A DNA stretch of 64,000 nt, taken from NCBI RefSeq assembly GCF_963860125.1, contig NZ_CAWLFA010000001.1:1612001-1676000 (forward strand). The letters run 5' to 3'. Origin of the DNA: Picosynechococcus sp. PCC 7002 (lineage in GTDB: Bacteria > Cyanobacteriota > Cyanobacteriia > Cyanobacteriales > MRBY01). A model generated the notes under the pieces. That model had not been told where the DNA came from. It saw nothing but the letters and a program-made list of their open reading frames with translations, and made no database searches. Positions 1-9,240 of the stretch are shown here, one piece after another. Position 1 is the stretch's first letter. Each line of letters begins with the position of its first letter. The position numbers were made by a program, and so were the translations under genes.

Positions 1-708
1 ATGGGCCACAGAGAGAAGATCATTGCAATAATGATCGGGCTGATAGGTTTTGAGGTAAGCCGTATCACGAATGCCACAGGTCACGGCGATCGCCGGAATA
101 TTCATATTTTTTGCGGCGATGATATCTGCTTCGGTATCGCCCACCATGAGCCATTGATCGCTTAGTTCTCCCTGTTCGGCGATCGCCTCCTTGAGGAGGG
201 CAGTTTTCACATCCACATTGTTCACATAGGCCGTGTGGCGATCATCACTACCGTAAATCCCACTAAATAGACGTTTTAGGCCATATTGATCGAGCATTTT
301 CCGCACCTGCTGTTCTTCCCGGAGCGTCACCAGTACTAATTTCACTCCGTAGGAATGGAGTAAGGCCAGAGACCAGTTCACGCCCCCCTGCATTTTGTCG
401 AGGTGGAGTAGGGCTTCATCGTTGACGATGGTGCGGACATGGTCGAGGAAAAAGGCAATTTGCTCTTCTTGGAGTCCGGACTGCATCGCAATTTCGATAT
501 CACTGACCCGTTGGCGCTTCATTTGCCAAAATTGGTCTTTGCCGAGGTATTTGAGGGGAATGGCGATGCCCTGTTGGGCGTAAATCTGTTGCGTATGCTG
601 GAGAGCGGCTTGGTATGTACCATAGTATCGCTCCGAAACATCGACCAATGGCCCATCGAAGTCACAAAATAGCGTCAAACGGAGACGTCTTGCGGTGGGA
701 GAGTTCAT
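1..708 (-). CDS. HAD-superfamily hydrolase, phosphoglycolate-phosphatase-like (3' end outside window)
   Basis: The reverse strand is open from an ATG at 708 to the window edge (236 codons, no stop reached), so the C-terminus is missing. The N-terminus has the HAD motif I as DFDGPLVD near residue 16, followed by a helical cap region. A motif II-like strand (KLVLVTLR) and a motif IV stretch (WLMVGDTEADIIAAKN) with paired acidic residues follow further on. These are the nucleophile and Mg-binding signatures of phosphoglycolate-phosphatase-type HAD enzymes. Substrate cannot be read from the sequence; phosphoglycolate is one possibility in a photosynthetic cell. In motif I, proline stands where threonine or valine is commoner. 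Confidence 0.85.
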   Translation of the reverse strand, partial: MNSPTARRLRLTLFCDFDGPLVDVSERYYGTYQAALQHTQQIYAQQGIAIPLKYLGKDQFWQMKRQRVSDIEIAMQSGLQEEQIAFFLDHVRTIVNDEALLHLDKMQGGVNWSLALLHSYGVKLVLVTLREEQQVRKMLDQYGLKRLFSGIYGSDDRHTAYVNNVDVKTALLKEAIAEQGELSDQWLMVGDTEADIIAAKNMNIPAIAVTCGIRDTAYLKTYQPDHYCNDLLSVAH

Positions 709-1062
709 AGTTTGAAAACGGGCAGCGGTTCTCTGGAACAAGCCTGGGATACTCATGGTGCTTTTCGGTCAATGCTCTATCTTTAGCATGATTTACTTTT
801 GTGGTTTTGTTGTCTGCGTCACACATTTATTGGTGATTTGTAGACTTGTTTATAAATTTGGATAACTTACTTAAACTTTCTTTACAATAGCAAATTTTTA
901 TCGAAACAGCGGTAGAAAAAACCGTCGGAATGATGAAAAAATTAGGGGTTGATGATAAACGAAGCTGAATAGTAATGGCGATCGCCTTTTGGGGGCCGGG
1001 AAGAAAATCCCAGGGAATGCCACAATAAACAGAGATTTTTAAAGAGAGAGGCCCAAAGTACC
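709..1062. other. 354-nt intergenic region between divergent genes
   Basis: AT-rich spacer between the HAD gene (minus) and the small membrane protein gene (plus), so it should hold both promoters. A TTGGAT at 860-865 followed by an AT-rich stretch and TTACAATAG near 890 is a weak promoter-like arrangement for the rightward gene. One HIP1 site lies near 979. A purine run (AAAGAGAGAGG) sits about 11 nt before the ATG at 1063. No tRNA, repeat or convincing small gene was seen. Confidence 0.4.
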
Positions 1063-1470
1063 ATGGCTCAGCTAGAGAAATTGATTCAGATGGCGGAAAA
1101 TGAACTGACAGAATACAGTACCGACGCCCGCAAGATTGAAAAGTTGCGCCGCAAATTTGCGTTTATGTTGAATCCTCGACAACAGCAGCAAATTAAGGAT
1201 GAACTTTTGGCCCAGATGCCCCAGGGATTTTTCGGAAAAATGGTGTTGGAAAATCGACAGACAGTCGCTTTACCTTTTTGGGGCATTGCGGGTTTGGGTT
1301 TACTGTTCGGCATTTCCCTCCAGCAGCCCCTTGATTTCCTCGCTCCGGCGATCGCCCTGCCCGCTGCGATTCAAATTCAACGCTGGGGCTGGCAACTAGA
1401 AGCAAAGCGGTTGGTTTTGCAAACCCTTGACGATCTCGAAGCCCGCGCCAAAAATCCGACGGCATCTTAA
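1063..1470 (+). CDS. Small membrane protein of unknown function
   Basis: 135 residues. The first ~65 are charged and helical (a likely coiled coil, KIEKLRRKFAFML). One or two hydrophobic segments follow at about residues 66-105 (LPFWGIAGLGLLFG and FLAPAIALPAAIQ), then a short amphipathic C-terminal helix. I do not recognise a named family. The shape suggests a small inner-membrane protein with a cytoplasmic helical N-terminus. The stop codon overlaps the stop of the convergent Uma2 gene by 4 nt. A purine-rich stretch before the ATG could serve as ribosome binding site. It is probably a real gene because of its coherent composition and tight fit with its neighbour. Confidence 0.7.
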   Translation: MAQLEKLIQMAENELTEYSTDARKIEKLRRKFAFMLNPRQQQQIKDELLAQMPQGFFGKMVLENRQTVALPFWGIAGLGLLFGISLQQPLDFLAPAIALPAAIQIQRWGWQLEAKRLVLQTLDDLEARAKNPTAS

Positions 1471-2030
1471 ATGCAGCTTTCGAGACTGGTGCCCCGATAC
1501 AGTTCTGATATGGGCATTTCAAGGTTGATGCTGGTGAGCTTGACCGGATCAATCGTCCGGTAAATTTGATTCGTCCAATCCTGGGGCGATCGCCGCCAGA
1601 CCTCTACTTCCTGTTGCGTTTGGGAAATCAAAACATACTCTTCTAAGGTCGTAATCCGTTGATAATCTTGGAATTTTTCTGTGCGGTCAAAGTTCTCTGT
1701 GGCTGGAGATAAAACCTCAAGGATTAACTTGGGAAATTGTTTTACATAGCGATTTTGTTGATCCCTGGGGTCGCAAGTGACAAAAGCATCAGGATAATAA
1801 AAAAACTGGTCTCGATAATTAACTTTTACGTCCCCCGCAAAAAATCGGCATGGGCCATCCCGGAGATGCAAATTAAGGGCCGTTAAAAAATTAATGGCAA
1901 TGCGACTATGGTCATCACTACCACTGGCCATCGCATAAACTAATCCCTGGCGATACTCATGGCGAATTGTGCTTTCGGACTCAAGTTCGAGGTATGCCTG
2001 GGGGGAAAAACTAGAGGGTAAAGCAATCAT
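1467..2030 (-). CDS. Uma2-family (DUF820) putative restriction-endonuclease-fold protein
   Basis: 187 residues with the DUF820/Uma2 pattern: an early SxxxYLxLE segment with IRHEYRQGLVYAM, then YYPDAFVTC, LILEVLSPAT and FDRTEKFQDY. The conserved Asp, Glu and Lys of the PD-(D/E)xK nuclease fold are all present (PDAF, EVLS, EKFQDY). These proteins are expanded into many copies in cyanobacteria; their biological role is not established. Full length for the family. It converges on the membrane protein gene at 1063 with a 4-nt overlap and is transcribed away from menD. Accessory in character but with ordinary composition and HIP1 sites like its neighbours. Confidence 0.9.
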   Translation of the reverse strand: MIALPSSFSPQAYLELESESTIRHEYRQGLVYAMASGSDDHSRIAINFLTALNLHLRDGPCRFFAGDVKVNYRDQFFYYPDAFVTCDPRDQQNRYVKQFPKLILEVLSPATENFDRTEKFQDYQRITTLEEYVLISQTQQEVEVWRRSPQDWTNQIYRTIDPVKLTSINLEMPISELYRGTSLESCI

Positions 2031-2101
2031 GCCAAAAGACTGAAAATCAGTGCTTTAATTGTACCCTGGTTGATTTGGGAGCATAGTTTAGCACGGAAGG
2101 T

Positions 2102-3841
2102 ATGGGTCTAGATTTTAGTAATCTTAATAGTCTCTGGGCGGGTGTGATGGTAGAAACCCTCGCGCGCCTAGGTTTGCAATCGGCAGTGATTTGTCCTGGA
2201 TCCCGCTCTACGCCCCTCACCGTTGCCCTGGCCCGTCACCCCCAGATTAAAACGATCCCGATTTTAGATGAACGCTCGGCGGCGTTTTTTGCCCTGGGTT
2301 TAGCGAAAAGTTCTGGTTTACCGACGGTGCTGGTCTGTACGTCGGGGACAGCGGGGGCCAATTTCTATCCAGCGGTGATCGAAGCCTACCAAAGTGCGGT
2401 GCCTCTGATTATCTTCACAGGCGATCGCCCCCCGGAATTGCGGGATTGTCATTCGGGGCAAACCATTGACCAGATCAAGTTATTTGGAAATTTTGCCCAG
2501 TGGTTTAGTGAAATGGCGACGCCCCTGGGCACCGTTGAAATGTTGCGCTATGCCCGACAAACCATGGTGCAAGCTTGGCGGCGATCGCAGTTTCCCCAGA
2601 AAGGAGTCGTGCATCTCAATTGTCCGTTTCGGGATCCCCTTGCCCCCCTTGCCGATGGCTCAGTGACGCACCTCAAAGATGTGCTCAAGGCGGATTTTTT
2701 TGCCGGGATTCAGCCCCTGGAAAAGGCAGAATTTTCTGCGGATATTTTGCCCACGGAAGCTTGGAAAAATTATGCCCGGGGGCTAATTATTGCTGGGGTG
2801 AATCAGCCCGATGATCCCGATGTATATTGTCAGGCGATCGCCCAGTTGTCGGGTTATTTGAGTTTTCCGGTTTTAACCGAAGCCCTCTCCCCCGTGCGGA
2901 ATTATGCCCATTATTTTCCCCAGGGTTTAGTCATCACCTACGATTTTATTTTGCGGGATCAAAACCTAGCAGAAACCCTCAAACCAGAAATTGTGATTCA
3001 AATTGGCGCTTTACCCACCAGTAAAATTTTGCGAGCCTGGCTCGAAGCACAGCAGATTCAAACCTATATCTTGAGCGAGCGGGCCGATAATTTTGACCCC
3101 CTCCATCGTCCCCACCAATATCTCGCCGTTAATCTTCGCACCATGAAGTATTTGGGGATCTTTCCCGACAACGAAAAAGGTTTGCCCTACTTGGATCTAT
3201 GGCAGACCCAAGATGCAAAAATTCGCGCCAAATTAGCCGCAGTTTTCCAGGCAGAACAAAATCTCAACGAAGCGGCGATCGCCTACTGTTTAGCCAGAGC
3301 GTTACCAGAGGAAACAGCTATTTTCTTTGCCAATAGCATGGTGGTGCGCTATGCCGAATTTTTCTGGCAGTTGAATGATCAACAAATTTTGCCCTACTTC
3401 AATCGGGGGGCCAATGGCATTGATGGTACCCTATCAACGGCTTTGGGCATTGCAGAGAATCATTCGCCTGCTGTGTTACTGACGGGGGATCTCGCTCTCC
3501 TCCACGATATCAATGGCTTTTTGACATTATCAAAATTTACTGGCTCCCTGACGATTATTGTGATCAATAACCAAGGCGGCGGCATCTTTGAAATGTTACC
3601 CATCGCCGAAGAAAAAGATATTTTTGAGGATTATTTTGCGACGCCCCAAACCGTTGAATTTTCTAAAGTATGCGATTTATATGGCATTGAATATCAGGCG
3701 ATCCAAACCAAAGCTGATCTGATGCAAACCTGTGCTATCTTGCCACCCAGGGGAGTACGGCTATTGGAAGTCAAAACAAACCGTAACCAAGCGATGACTT
3801 GGCTGAAAGATTTATTCCAAGGTTTTCAAAGTCATTTTTAA
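2102..3841 (+). CDS. menD: 2-succinyl-5-enolpyruvyl-6-hydroxy-3-cyclohexene-1-carboxylate synthase (MenD)
   Basis: 579 residues, the normal length. A thiamine-diphosphate enzyme of the menaquinone/phylloquinone pathway that joins isochorismate and 2-oxoglutarate. In cyanobacteria this pathway supplies the photosystem I quinone A1. The N-terminal Pyr domain has CPGSRSTPL and DERSAAFFALG, with the glutamate of the cofactor-activating motif, and TGDRPPELRDCHSGQTIDQ. The C-terminal PP domain has the metal/diphosphate motif GDLALLHDINGF...NNQGGGIF near residues 460-500. The frame opens with an ATG at 2102. It converges on glgA with a 4-nt overlap of the stop codons. Confidence 0.97.
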   Translation: MGLDFSNLNSLWAGVMVETLARLGLQSAVICPGSRSTPLTVALARHPQIKTIPILDERSAAFFALGLAKSSGLPTVLVCTSGTAGANFYPAVIEAYQSAVPLIIFTGDRPPELRDCHSGQTIDQIKLFGNFAQWFSEMATPLGTVEMLRYARQTMVQAWRRSQFPQKGVVHLNCPFRDPLAPLADGSVTHLKDVLKADFFAGIQPLEKAEFSADILPTEAWKNYARGLIIAGVNQPDDPDVYCQAIAQLSGYLSFPVLTEALSPVRNYAHYFPQGLVITYDFILRDQNLAETLKPEIVIQIGALPTSKILRAWLEAQQIQTYILSERADNFDPLHRPHQYLAVNLRTMKYLGIFPDNEKGLPYLDLWQTQDAKIRAKLAAVFQAEQNLNEAAIAYCLARALPEETAIFFANSMVVRYAEFFWQLNDQQILPYFNRGANGIDGTLSTALGIAENHSPAVLLTGDLALLHDINGFLTLSKFTGSLTIIVINNQGGGIFEMLPIAEEKDIFEDYFATPQTVEFSKVCDLYGIEYQAIQTKADLMQTCAILPPRGVRLLEVKTNRNQAMTWLKDLFQGFQSHF

Positions 3842-5274
3842 ATGGCGTGTTTTTTCACTAAATAGGTGATTTTTTCGGCTTCATCGGTCGTTAATTCCGG
3901 AGCTTCTTTAATGCTTTGGCGGTACATCTTGAGATATTCCCCGGCAGATTTGTACCAACTAAAGTCATGGCTCATGCCTCGTCTTTGTAGTTCAGCCCAG
4001 TCTTTTTTGTAGCGGAAACTTTCCCAAGCCCGCACCATGCAGGTGTACATATCCAGCGGTTCGTAGCGGTCAAAACTAAAGCCTGTCCCGGTTTGGTGAA
4101 TCGGATCATGGAAAGAGACCGTATCCACCAAACCCCCGGTGCGCCGCACAATCGGTACAGAACCGTAGCGCATCGCCATCATTTGACTAATGCCACAGGG
4201 CTCAAAGCGTGACGGCATCAAAAAGACATCGGATCCAGCGTAAATCCGGCGGGAGAGGGCATCATTATAGAGCAGTTGCACGGACATCCGCCCCTTAAAG
4301 CGGTAGGCAGTCTGCCAGAGTTGGGTTTCGTAGTGGCGATCGCCAGTGCCGAGGATAATGAGCTGGGCGTCAGTGTATGCCATAAACTGCTCCAGGATAT
4401 TTAGCAGCAGATCAATGCCCTTTTGTTCCACTAAGCGGGTGACCATCGCCATCAAAAAAGCCTTGGAGTTGACCTCTAGCCCCGTTTCTTCTTGGATAAT
4501 CACTTTGTTGGCGGCCCGATCCTCAAGATTAGTCGTAGAAAATTGCTTCACCAGGGCTTGATCGTTAGAAGGATTATAAAGTTCTACGTCAATACCATTC
4601 ACGATGCCGCGACTTTTGCCACTGATCCAAGACAACAAACCCTCTAATTTTTCACCATAGACTTTGGTTTGGATTTGTTGGGCATAGGTGGGAGATACGG
4701 TGTTCACCTGATCGGCAAACATCAGCGCCGAAGCCATCACGTTATCACCATCCATATACCAGGGACACCAAGTATTGCGCTCCAGGAAACCCCGCCAAGG
4801 CCCTTGGTAGGCTAAGTTGTGGATCGTAAACACCGTACTGATATCCGGCGATTGGTGCATCCATACCGGAATCATGCCCGTGTGCCAGTCGTGACAGTGG
4901 GCGATCTGGGGTTTCCAGTGGTTCCACATAAATTCAGCGGCCCCATTGGCAAAAAAGGTAAAGCGCCAAAATTCATCCTGCCCACCATAAATATGCCGTC
5001 CATCAAAGGCGGGATGGCCAAACAGATAAAGGGGGACATCGGTGTTGGGCAACACAGTTTCATAAACGGCAAAAGTATTGAACATCGCACTGCCCCACCA
5101 AACGGGTTCTGCAGGGATGTCGAGTTTGTCGTTGAGAAAGCCGTAATAGGGTAAGAAAATTCTCGCGTCATGTCCTAACTGCCGTAAAACTTTAGGCAGT
5201 GATCCCACCACATCTCCCATGCCTCCAGCTTTAGCGATGGGAGCAGCCTCGGCAGAAACAAACAAAATACGCAT
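3838..5274 (-). CDS. glgA: Glycogen synthase, ADP-glucose type (GlgA1-like)
   Basis: 478 residues from the ATG at 5274 (MRILFVSAEAAPIAKAGG). An in-frame start 45 nt further up would add a charged tail not typical of the family. Transfers glucose from ADP-glucose to growing alpha-1,4-glucan, the storage polymer made in light. The GT5 N-terminal ADP-glucose motif KAGGMGDVVGSLP, the central HCHDWHTGMIP and IHNLAYQGPW, and the C-terminal PSRFEPCGISQMMAMRYG (catalytic Glu region) with RRTGGLVDTV are all visible. The sequence style matches the shorter of the two GlgA types found in cyanobacteria. It is convergent with menD. Confidence 0.96.
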   Translation of the reverse strand: MRILFVSAEAAPIAKAGGMGDVVGSLPKVLRQLGHDARIFLPYYGFLNDKLDIPAEPVWWGSAMFNTFAVYETVLPNTDVPLYLFGHPAFDGRHIYGGQDEFWRFTFFANGAAEFMWNHWKPQIAHCHDWHTGMIPVWMHQSPDISTVFTIHNLAYQGPWRGFLERNTWCPWYMDGDNVMASALMFADQVNTVSPTYAQQIQTKVYGEKLEGLLSWISGKSRGIVNGIDVELYNPSNDQALVKQFSTTNLEDRAANKVIIQEETGLEVNSKAFLMAMVTRLVEQKGIDLLLNILEQFMAYTDAQLIILGTGDRHYETQLWQTAYRFKGRMSVQLLYNDALSRRIYAGSDVFLMPSRFEPCGISQMMAMRYGSVPIVRRTGGLVDTVSFHDPIHQTGTGFSFDRYEPLDMYTCMVRAWESFRYKKDWAELQRRGMSHDFSWYKSAGEYLKMYRQSIKEAPELTTDEAEKITYLVKKHAI

Positions 5275-5345
5275 CAGAATTTTCTCGTCAATTTTTGATG
5301 TTCTGTTAGAGCGTATCATTCTTTGAGGGATCCCAAGAATAAATA

Positions 5346-6194
5346 CTATCCGGGAATTTTGTCCCTAAGAAATTGCTGGATTTCGGCCTGATAAAGGTGG
5401 GGATTTTCGAGCATCGGGAAGTGTCCCACCTGGGGTATTTCAATGTACTGAAAGTTTGGGTTAAGGGCGATCGCCCTTTTCGCCATGGCCGCCGGAATAA
5501 TTTGATCTTTTTCCCCGGCGAGGAACAGGGTCGGACATTGGATATTGCGAAATGCCTGGGGCAAGCGGGTCACCATCATTTCATTCACCGAAGCTAGCAG
5601 GGTGCCAGCGGCGGCGCGATTATCAGCGCTCAAAAAATCCTCCAGGAATTGCCGCCGTTCTGTGGGCGCAATTGGTTGCTGCAAAAAACGGGCGATCGCC
5701 AACCGATCCAGCCCCGGTACCTGACGCAACCACGGAAACCGTAGGCGCACAATGGTGCCAGCAATTTTCTGAAACGTCCCAAAGGCGCGGGCATCATATT
5801 CAAAAATCCCGTTGCAGTTCAAAATGGCCCGGTCTAGGCGTTGGGGAAACTGCGCCGCAAAAATTGCCCCGATGGAAGCCCCCATGGAATGGGCATTGAG
5901 AATCATTTTGCCGTTGATGTCTAACTGCCGCAGCAGTACTTCTAGATCCAGAGCATAATCGTCTAGGGCATAGTCACCACTGTAATCGACGGGGAGCTCA
6001 GAACGACCAAAGCCCCGCAGGTCATAGATCAGACAGTGGAAAGATTCACTGAAGGCCGTGGCAGTGCTGCGCCAATAATGGCTCGACCCGCCCCAACCGT
6101 GGACAAATAACATCACTGGTTTGGGAAGATCGCGGCCCCCGCAACAAATCCATTCGTAATAGTGGGGGACTCCCCGCACCTGGGCGATCGCCAT
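5346..6194 (-). CDS. Alpha/beta-fold hydrolase
   Basis: 282 residues with the alpha/beta hydrolase plan: oxyanion strand FVHGWGGSSHYW near 30-42, DLRGFGRSE, nucleophile elbow NAHSMGAS (Ser about residue 104), a cap region, the acid region LFLAGEKDQIIP and the final His in QVGHFPMLENP. All triad residues are present, so it should be active. The substrate is unknown; it resembles the many cyanobacterial esterase/C-C hydrolase paralogues. It starts 5 nt after the clpX stop on the same strand, so it is probably the third gene of the clpP-clpX transcription unit. The elbow has N-A-H-S-M-G where G-H-S-x-G is commonest. Confidence 0.9.
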   Translation of the reverse strand: MAIAQVRGVPHYYEWICCGGRDLPKPVMLFVHGWGGSSHYWRSTATAFSESFHCLIYDLRGFGRSELPVDYSGDYALDDYALDLEVLLRQLDINGKMILNAHSMGASIGAIFAAQFPQRLDRAILNCNGIFEYDARAFGTFQKIAGTIVRLRFPWLRQVPGLDRLAIARFLQQPIAPTERRQFLEDFLSADNRAAAGTLLASVNEMMVTRLPQAFRNIQCPTLFLAGEKDQIIPAAMAKRAIALNPNFQYIEIPQVGHFPMLENPHLYQAEIQQFLRDKIPG

Positions 6195-6199
6195 TGGCC

Positions 6200-7531
6200 C
6201 TAAGCAGATTCTGGTTTGGGTAAGGAGGACGGATGGAGTAACAACTCAGCTGTGGAGCGTTTTTCGACCATTTCCGGTGTAATCGTGCAGCGGTTGACAT
6301 CCTTACGGGAAGGCAGTTCGTACATCACATCGAGCATTAATTCTTCGACAATGCCCCGGAGCGCCCTGGCTCCGGTTTTGCGGCGGTAAGCTTCCTGGGC
6401 GATCGCCCGGATGGCCGTGGGTTCAAACTCTAACTGCACACTGTCCATCTTCAGTAGTTTTTTGTATTGCTTGACGAGGGCATTCTTCGGTTGGGTCAAA
6501 ATTTCAACTAGCGCTTCCTCATCGAGGGGACTGAGGGACGCAATCACCGGAATCCGCCCGATAAACTCTGGAATCATCCCGTACTTAACGAGATCCTCTG
6601 GAGAAAGATGCTGGAGTAATTCAGCGGTACGTTGTTCCTTGGCACTGCCCTCTTCCCCGGGCCGCACAAAGCCCATACTTTTTTTGCCGACCCGCCGCTC
6701 AATCACCTTATCAAGACCGACAAAGGCTCCACCACAAATAAATAAAATATTGCGAGTATCAATTTGAATGCAGTCCTGGTACGGGTGCTTTCTGCCTCCC
6801 TGGGGCGGCACATTGGCGACGGTACCCTCCAGCATTTTCAACAGGGCCTGTTGTACCCCTTCCCCAGACACATCACGGGTAATGGAGGGGTTTTCACTTT
6901 TGCGGGCAATTTTATCGATTTCGTCAATGTAGATAATCCCCCGCTGGGCTTCGGCCACATCGAGATCGGCCACCTGTAGAAGACGCAGCAAAATATTTTC
7001 GACATCTTCGCCCACATAGCCCGCCTCGGTGAGGGTCGTGGCATCGGCAACGGCAAAGGGCACATCAAGGATCTTCGCGAGGGTCTGGGCGAGGAGGGTT
7101 TTACCGCATCCCGTTGGCCCGATCAAAAGAATATTGGATTTGTGGAGTTCAATGCCATCGGCGACGGGATCGGCGTCGTCGTCTTCCATCAAACTCAGGC
7201 GCTTGTAATGGTTGTAGACAGCCACGGAAAGGACTTTTTTTGCTTCGTCCTGGCCGATGACATGTTCGTCGAGGTAATGCTTAATTTCCCTGGGTTTGGG
7301 AATGTCTTCAAAGTTGATTTTTTCGGGGGGAGCCTTGGGGGGATTTTTTTCAGGCGATCGCCCCATCCCCATGCCCGCTGCATTTTCCATCAGCTCCTCA
7401 TCGAGGATTTCGTTACACAGCTCGACACATTCGTCACAAATATAGACCCCTGGCCCAGCAATGAGCTTTCTAACCTGTTCTTGGGACTTACCACAAAAGG
7501 AACATTTGAGATGGGAGTCGTATTTAGACAT
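6200..7531 (-). CDS. clpX: ATP-dependent Clp protease ATP-binding subunit ClpX
   Basis: 443 residues from MSKYDSHLK. The start was moved 90 nt inside the longest frame because the extra residues are not family-like. The N-terminal zinc-binding domain has CSFCGK and CDECVELC. The AAA+ core has Walker A GPTGCGKT, pore loop GYVG (EAGYVGEDVE), Walker B IIYIDEIDKIA, and the IGRIPVI and RKTGARALR segments near the C-terminal subdomain. It unfolds substrates for ClpP in the cytosol. It lies 41 nt downstream of clpP on the same strand, the normal clpP-clpX order, and is followed at 5 nt by a hydrolase gene. Confidence 0.97.
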   Translation of the reverse strand: MSKYDSHLKCSFCGKSQEQVRKLIAGPGVYICDECVELCNEILDEELMENAAGMGMGRSPEKNPPKAPPEKINFEDIPKPREIKHYLDEHVIGQDEAKKVLSVAVYNHYKRLSLMEDDDADPVADGIELHKSNILLIGPTGCGKTLLAQTLAKILDVPFAVADATTLTEAGYVGEDVENILLRLLQVADLDVAEAQRGIIYIDEIDKIARKSENPSITRDVSGEGVQQALLKMLEGTVANVPPQGGRKHPYQDCIQIDTRNILFICGGAFVGLDKVIERRVGKKSMGFVRPGEEGSAKEQRTAELLQHLSPEDLVKYGMIPEFIGRIPVIASLSPLDEEALVEILTQPKNALVKQYKKLLKMDSVQLEFEPTAIRAIAQEAYRRKTGARALRGIVEELMLDVMYELPSRKDVNRCTITPEMVEKRSTAELLLHPSSLPKPESA

Positions 7532-7572
7532 GGGTTTTGGAGTAGGGCCTCTGGATAACGTGAGCGATGGGG

Positions 7573-8229
7573 TTAAGCGGCGTTCGGGGCGATCACTTGG
7601 TCGATCAAACCATACTGGCAAGCCTCTTCAGCGGACATATAGAAGTCCCGCTCGGTATCTTCTGCCACCTTATCAAAGGGTTGACCCGTATGATCAGCGA
7701 TCAACGTATTTAATTTATCTTTGATGTAGAGGATTTCCTTGGCTTGAATTTCGATATCCACCGCTTGGCCTTGGGCACCACCGAGGGGTTGGTGAATCAT
7801 AATCCGAGAACTGGGCAGGGCCATCCGCTTACCCTTGGTGCCTCCTGAGAGGAGAAAAGCGCCCATACTGGCAGCGATGCCGTAGCAAATGGTCACCACA
7901 TTGGGACGAATCTGTTGCATGGTGTCGTAAATCGCCATCCCTGCATAAACGGAACCACCGGGGGAGTTGATGTAGAGTTGGATGTCTTTATCGGCATCTT
8001 CGGCGTCTAAAAAGAGCAACTGGGCCACCACAGAGTCAGCAACGGTGTCATCAATGGCGGTACCGAGGAACACAATCCGTTCCCGCAGGAGACGGGAGTA
8101 AATATCGAAGGCCCGTTCTCCCATGCCAGATTGTTCGACAACCATCGGCACCACCGTCCCACCCATGGAGTAGCTGTAGGGGACGGCTTGGCTAGAAAGG
8201 TGTTGATAGGAGGTAGTTGATTGAACCAT
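7573..8229 (-). CDS. clpP: ATP-dependent Clp protease proteolytic subunit ClpP
   Basis: 218 residues. The serine protease triad is visible as Ser121 (GIAASMGAF), His146 (RIMIHQPLGG) and Asp195 (DTERDFYM). The N-terminus has a ~30-residue extension before the conserved SRLLRERIVFLG. Forms the tetradecameric chamber that degrades proteins fed by ClpX. Cyanobacteria have several ClpP paralogues plus inactive ClpR. This copy is active by its triad and is the one paired with clpX in an operon. Transcription probably starts in the ~180-nt gap upstream (8230-8413). Confidence 0.97.
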   Translation of the reverse strand: MVQSTTSYQHLSSQAVPYSYSMGGTVVPMVVEQSGMGERAFDIYSRLLRERIVFLGTAIDDTVADSVVAQLLFLDAEDADKDIQLYINSPGGSVYAGMAIYDTMQQIRPNVVTICYGIAASMGAFLLSGGTKGKRMALPSSRIMIHQPLGGAQGQAVDIEIQAKEILYIKDKLNTLIADHTGQPFDKVAEDTERDFYMSAEEACQYGLIDQVIAPNAA

Positions 8230-8413
8230 GGAAGCTCGATGCTAATGTTTTGGGGGATGAACAGGAAAAATCAGGGGCAGACCTTGATGACCGTTGGGTG
8301 AGGCCGGGCAATGATTTCCCACATAGCCTTTATTATATAGTCGCATTGCCTGAGATGGGAGCCACCAGCAGAGGGCGATCGCCCCTTGGTCGATTTCACT
8401 AAGATCGGCCGCT

Positions 8414-9079
8414 TTAGAGATGGACAAGGGGTTGGGCCTGGGACAAGGCGATCGCCTGTTGTAATTTGGGGTAGGCCCCTGTTAGATAACCTGTCCCCCG
8501 GAGAAAACCCGTATTCGCAGCGGGCAGCAAATATTTCAAAGGCTGATTTTCAAAGATTTCGATTAACTTTTCGATGCCTTTGAGTTGGCGGCCCCAGTGG
8601 AAAGTTTTGGCGGTGCGCAGGGCGAGAATTTCACCCTTTTGGTTGGGGAGGAGATGCCGCCCCGTGAACAGACAGCCTCCCCATTGGCCATAATAGAGAC
8701 AGGAAGCACCAGGGGAAAATCCGGGTGTCCAAATGCCGCGAAAATCACCATCCTGCCAATCATCCCGAAAGGGCGTCACGTCAGCCTCTGGTATCAGGTA
8801 GGCTTCTTGCTCTTGGATCACAATCGCACAACCGAGGGCCTGTTGAATTTTCGCGACTTGGTTACTGATGGCGGCCCGCTGGGTGATGTAGAGGGTTTTG
8901 ACGCCGCCCTGGGCCTGCAAAAAGTTGAGGGTTTCTGGGTGCCAAGGGGGACAATCAACCAACAGACCACCACCGGCTTTTGCGATAAAGTAGGCTGTGC
9001 CACCGAGGGTTTCTCGATTAGGGGCAAAGGCGTAGATGTCTTCAAAAAGTTTGCGGGGCGGTTTGGGGGGAGTCTGCAC
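8414..9079 (-). CDS. Metallo-beta-lactamase-fold protein lacking the metal-binding residues
   Basis: 221 residues from a GTG at 9079. The fold is recognisable: LLVDCPPWHPE (strand with the usual D/C-P), then YITQRAAISNQ at the place of the HxHxDH motif, WTPGFSPGASCLYYG where PGHTPG is usual, and LFTGRHLLP where FTGD is usual. All three metal sites are therefore substituted, so hydrolase activity is unlikely. Related cyanobacterial proteins are annotated as MBL-fold hydrolases. It could be a binding or regulatory pseudo-enzyme. Encoded upstream of clpP on the same strand with a 184-nt gap. Confidence 0.75.
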   Translation of the reverse strand: MQTPPKPPRKLFEDIYAFAPNRETLGGTAYFIAKAGGGLLVDCPPWHPETLNFLQAQGGVKTLYITQRAAISNQVAKIQQALGCAIVIQEQEAYLIPEADVTPFRDDWQDGDFRGIWTPGFSPGASCLYYGQWGGCLFTGRHLLPNQKGEILALRTAKTFHWGRQLKGIEKLIEIFENQPLKYLLPAANTGFLRGTGYLTGAYPKLQQAIALSQAQPLVHL

Positions 9080-9240
9080 GGGGGGAGTCCCTACTCATGT
9101 TGAAATGTTAAACAGTCGCTACCATTGTTGCATTGGGGTGAGGTTTCGACAATTTTCTCTCTAGGGGCGATCGCCACAAAGCAGGGGCAATCATTTTGCT
9201 TGTGCCACACATTTTCTAGTAAGGATTCAATTGAAAGTTC

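Noticed and set aside
757..867. A 36-codon hydrophobic, cysteine-rich frame in the first intergenic region
   Set aside because: No ribosome binding site, Cys-rich composition unlike neighbours, and no recognisable family.
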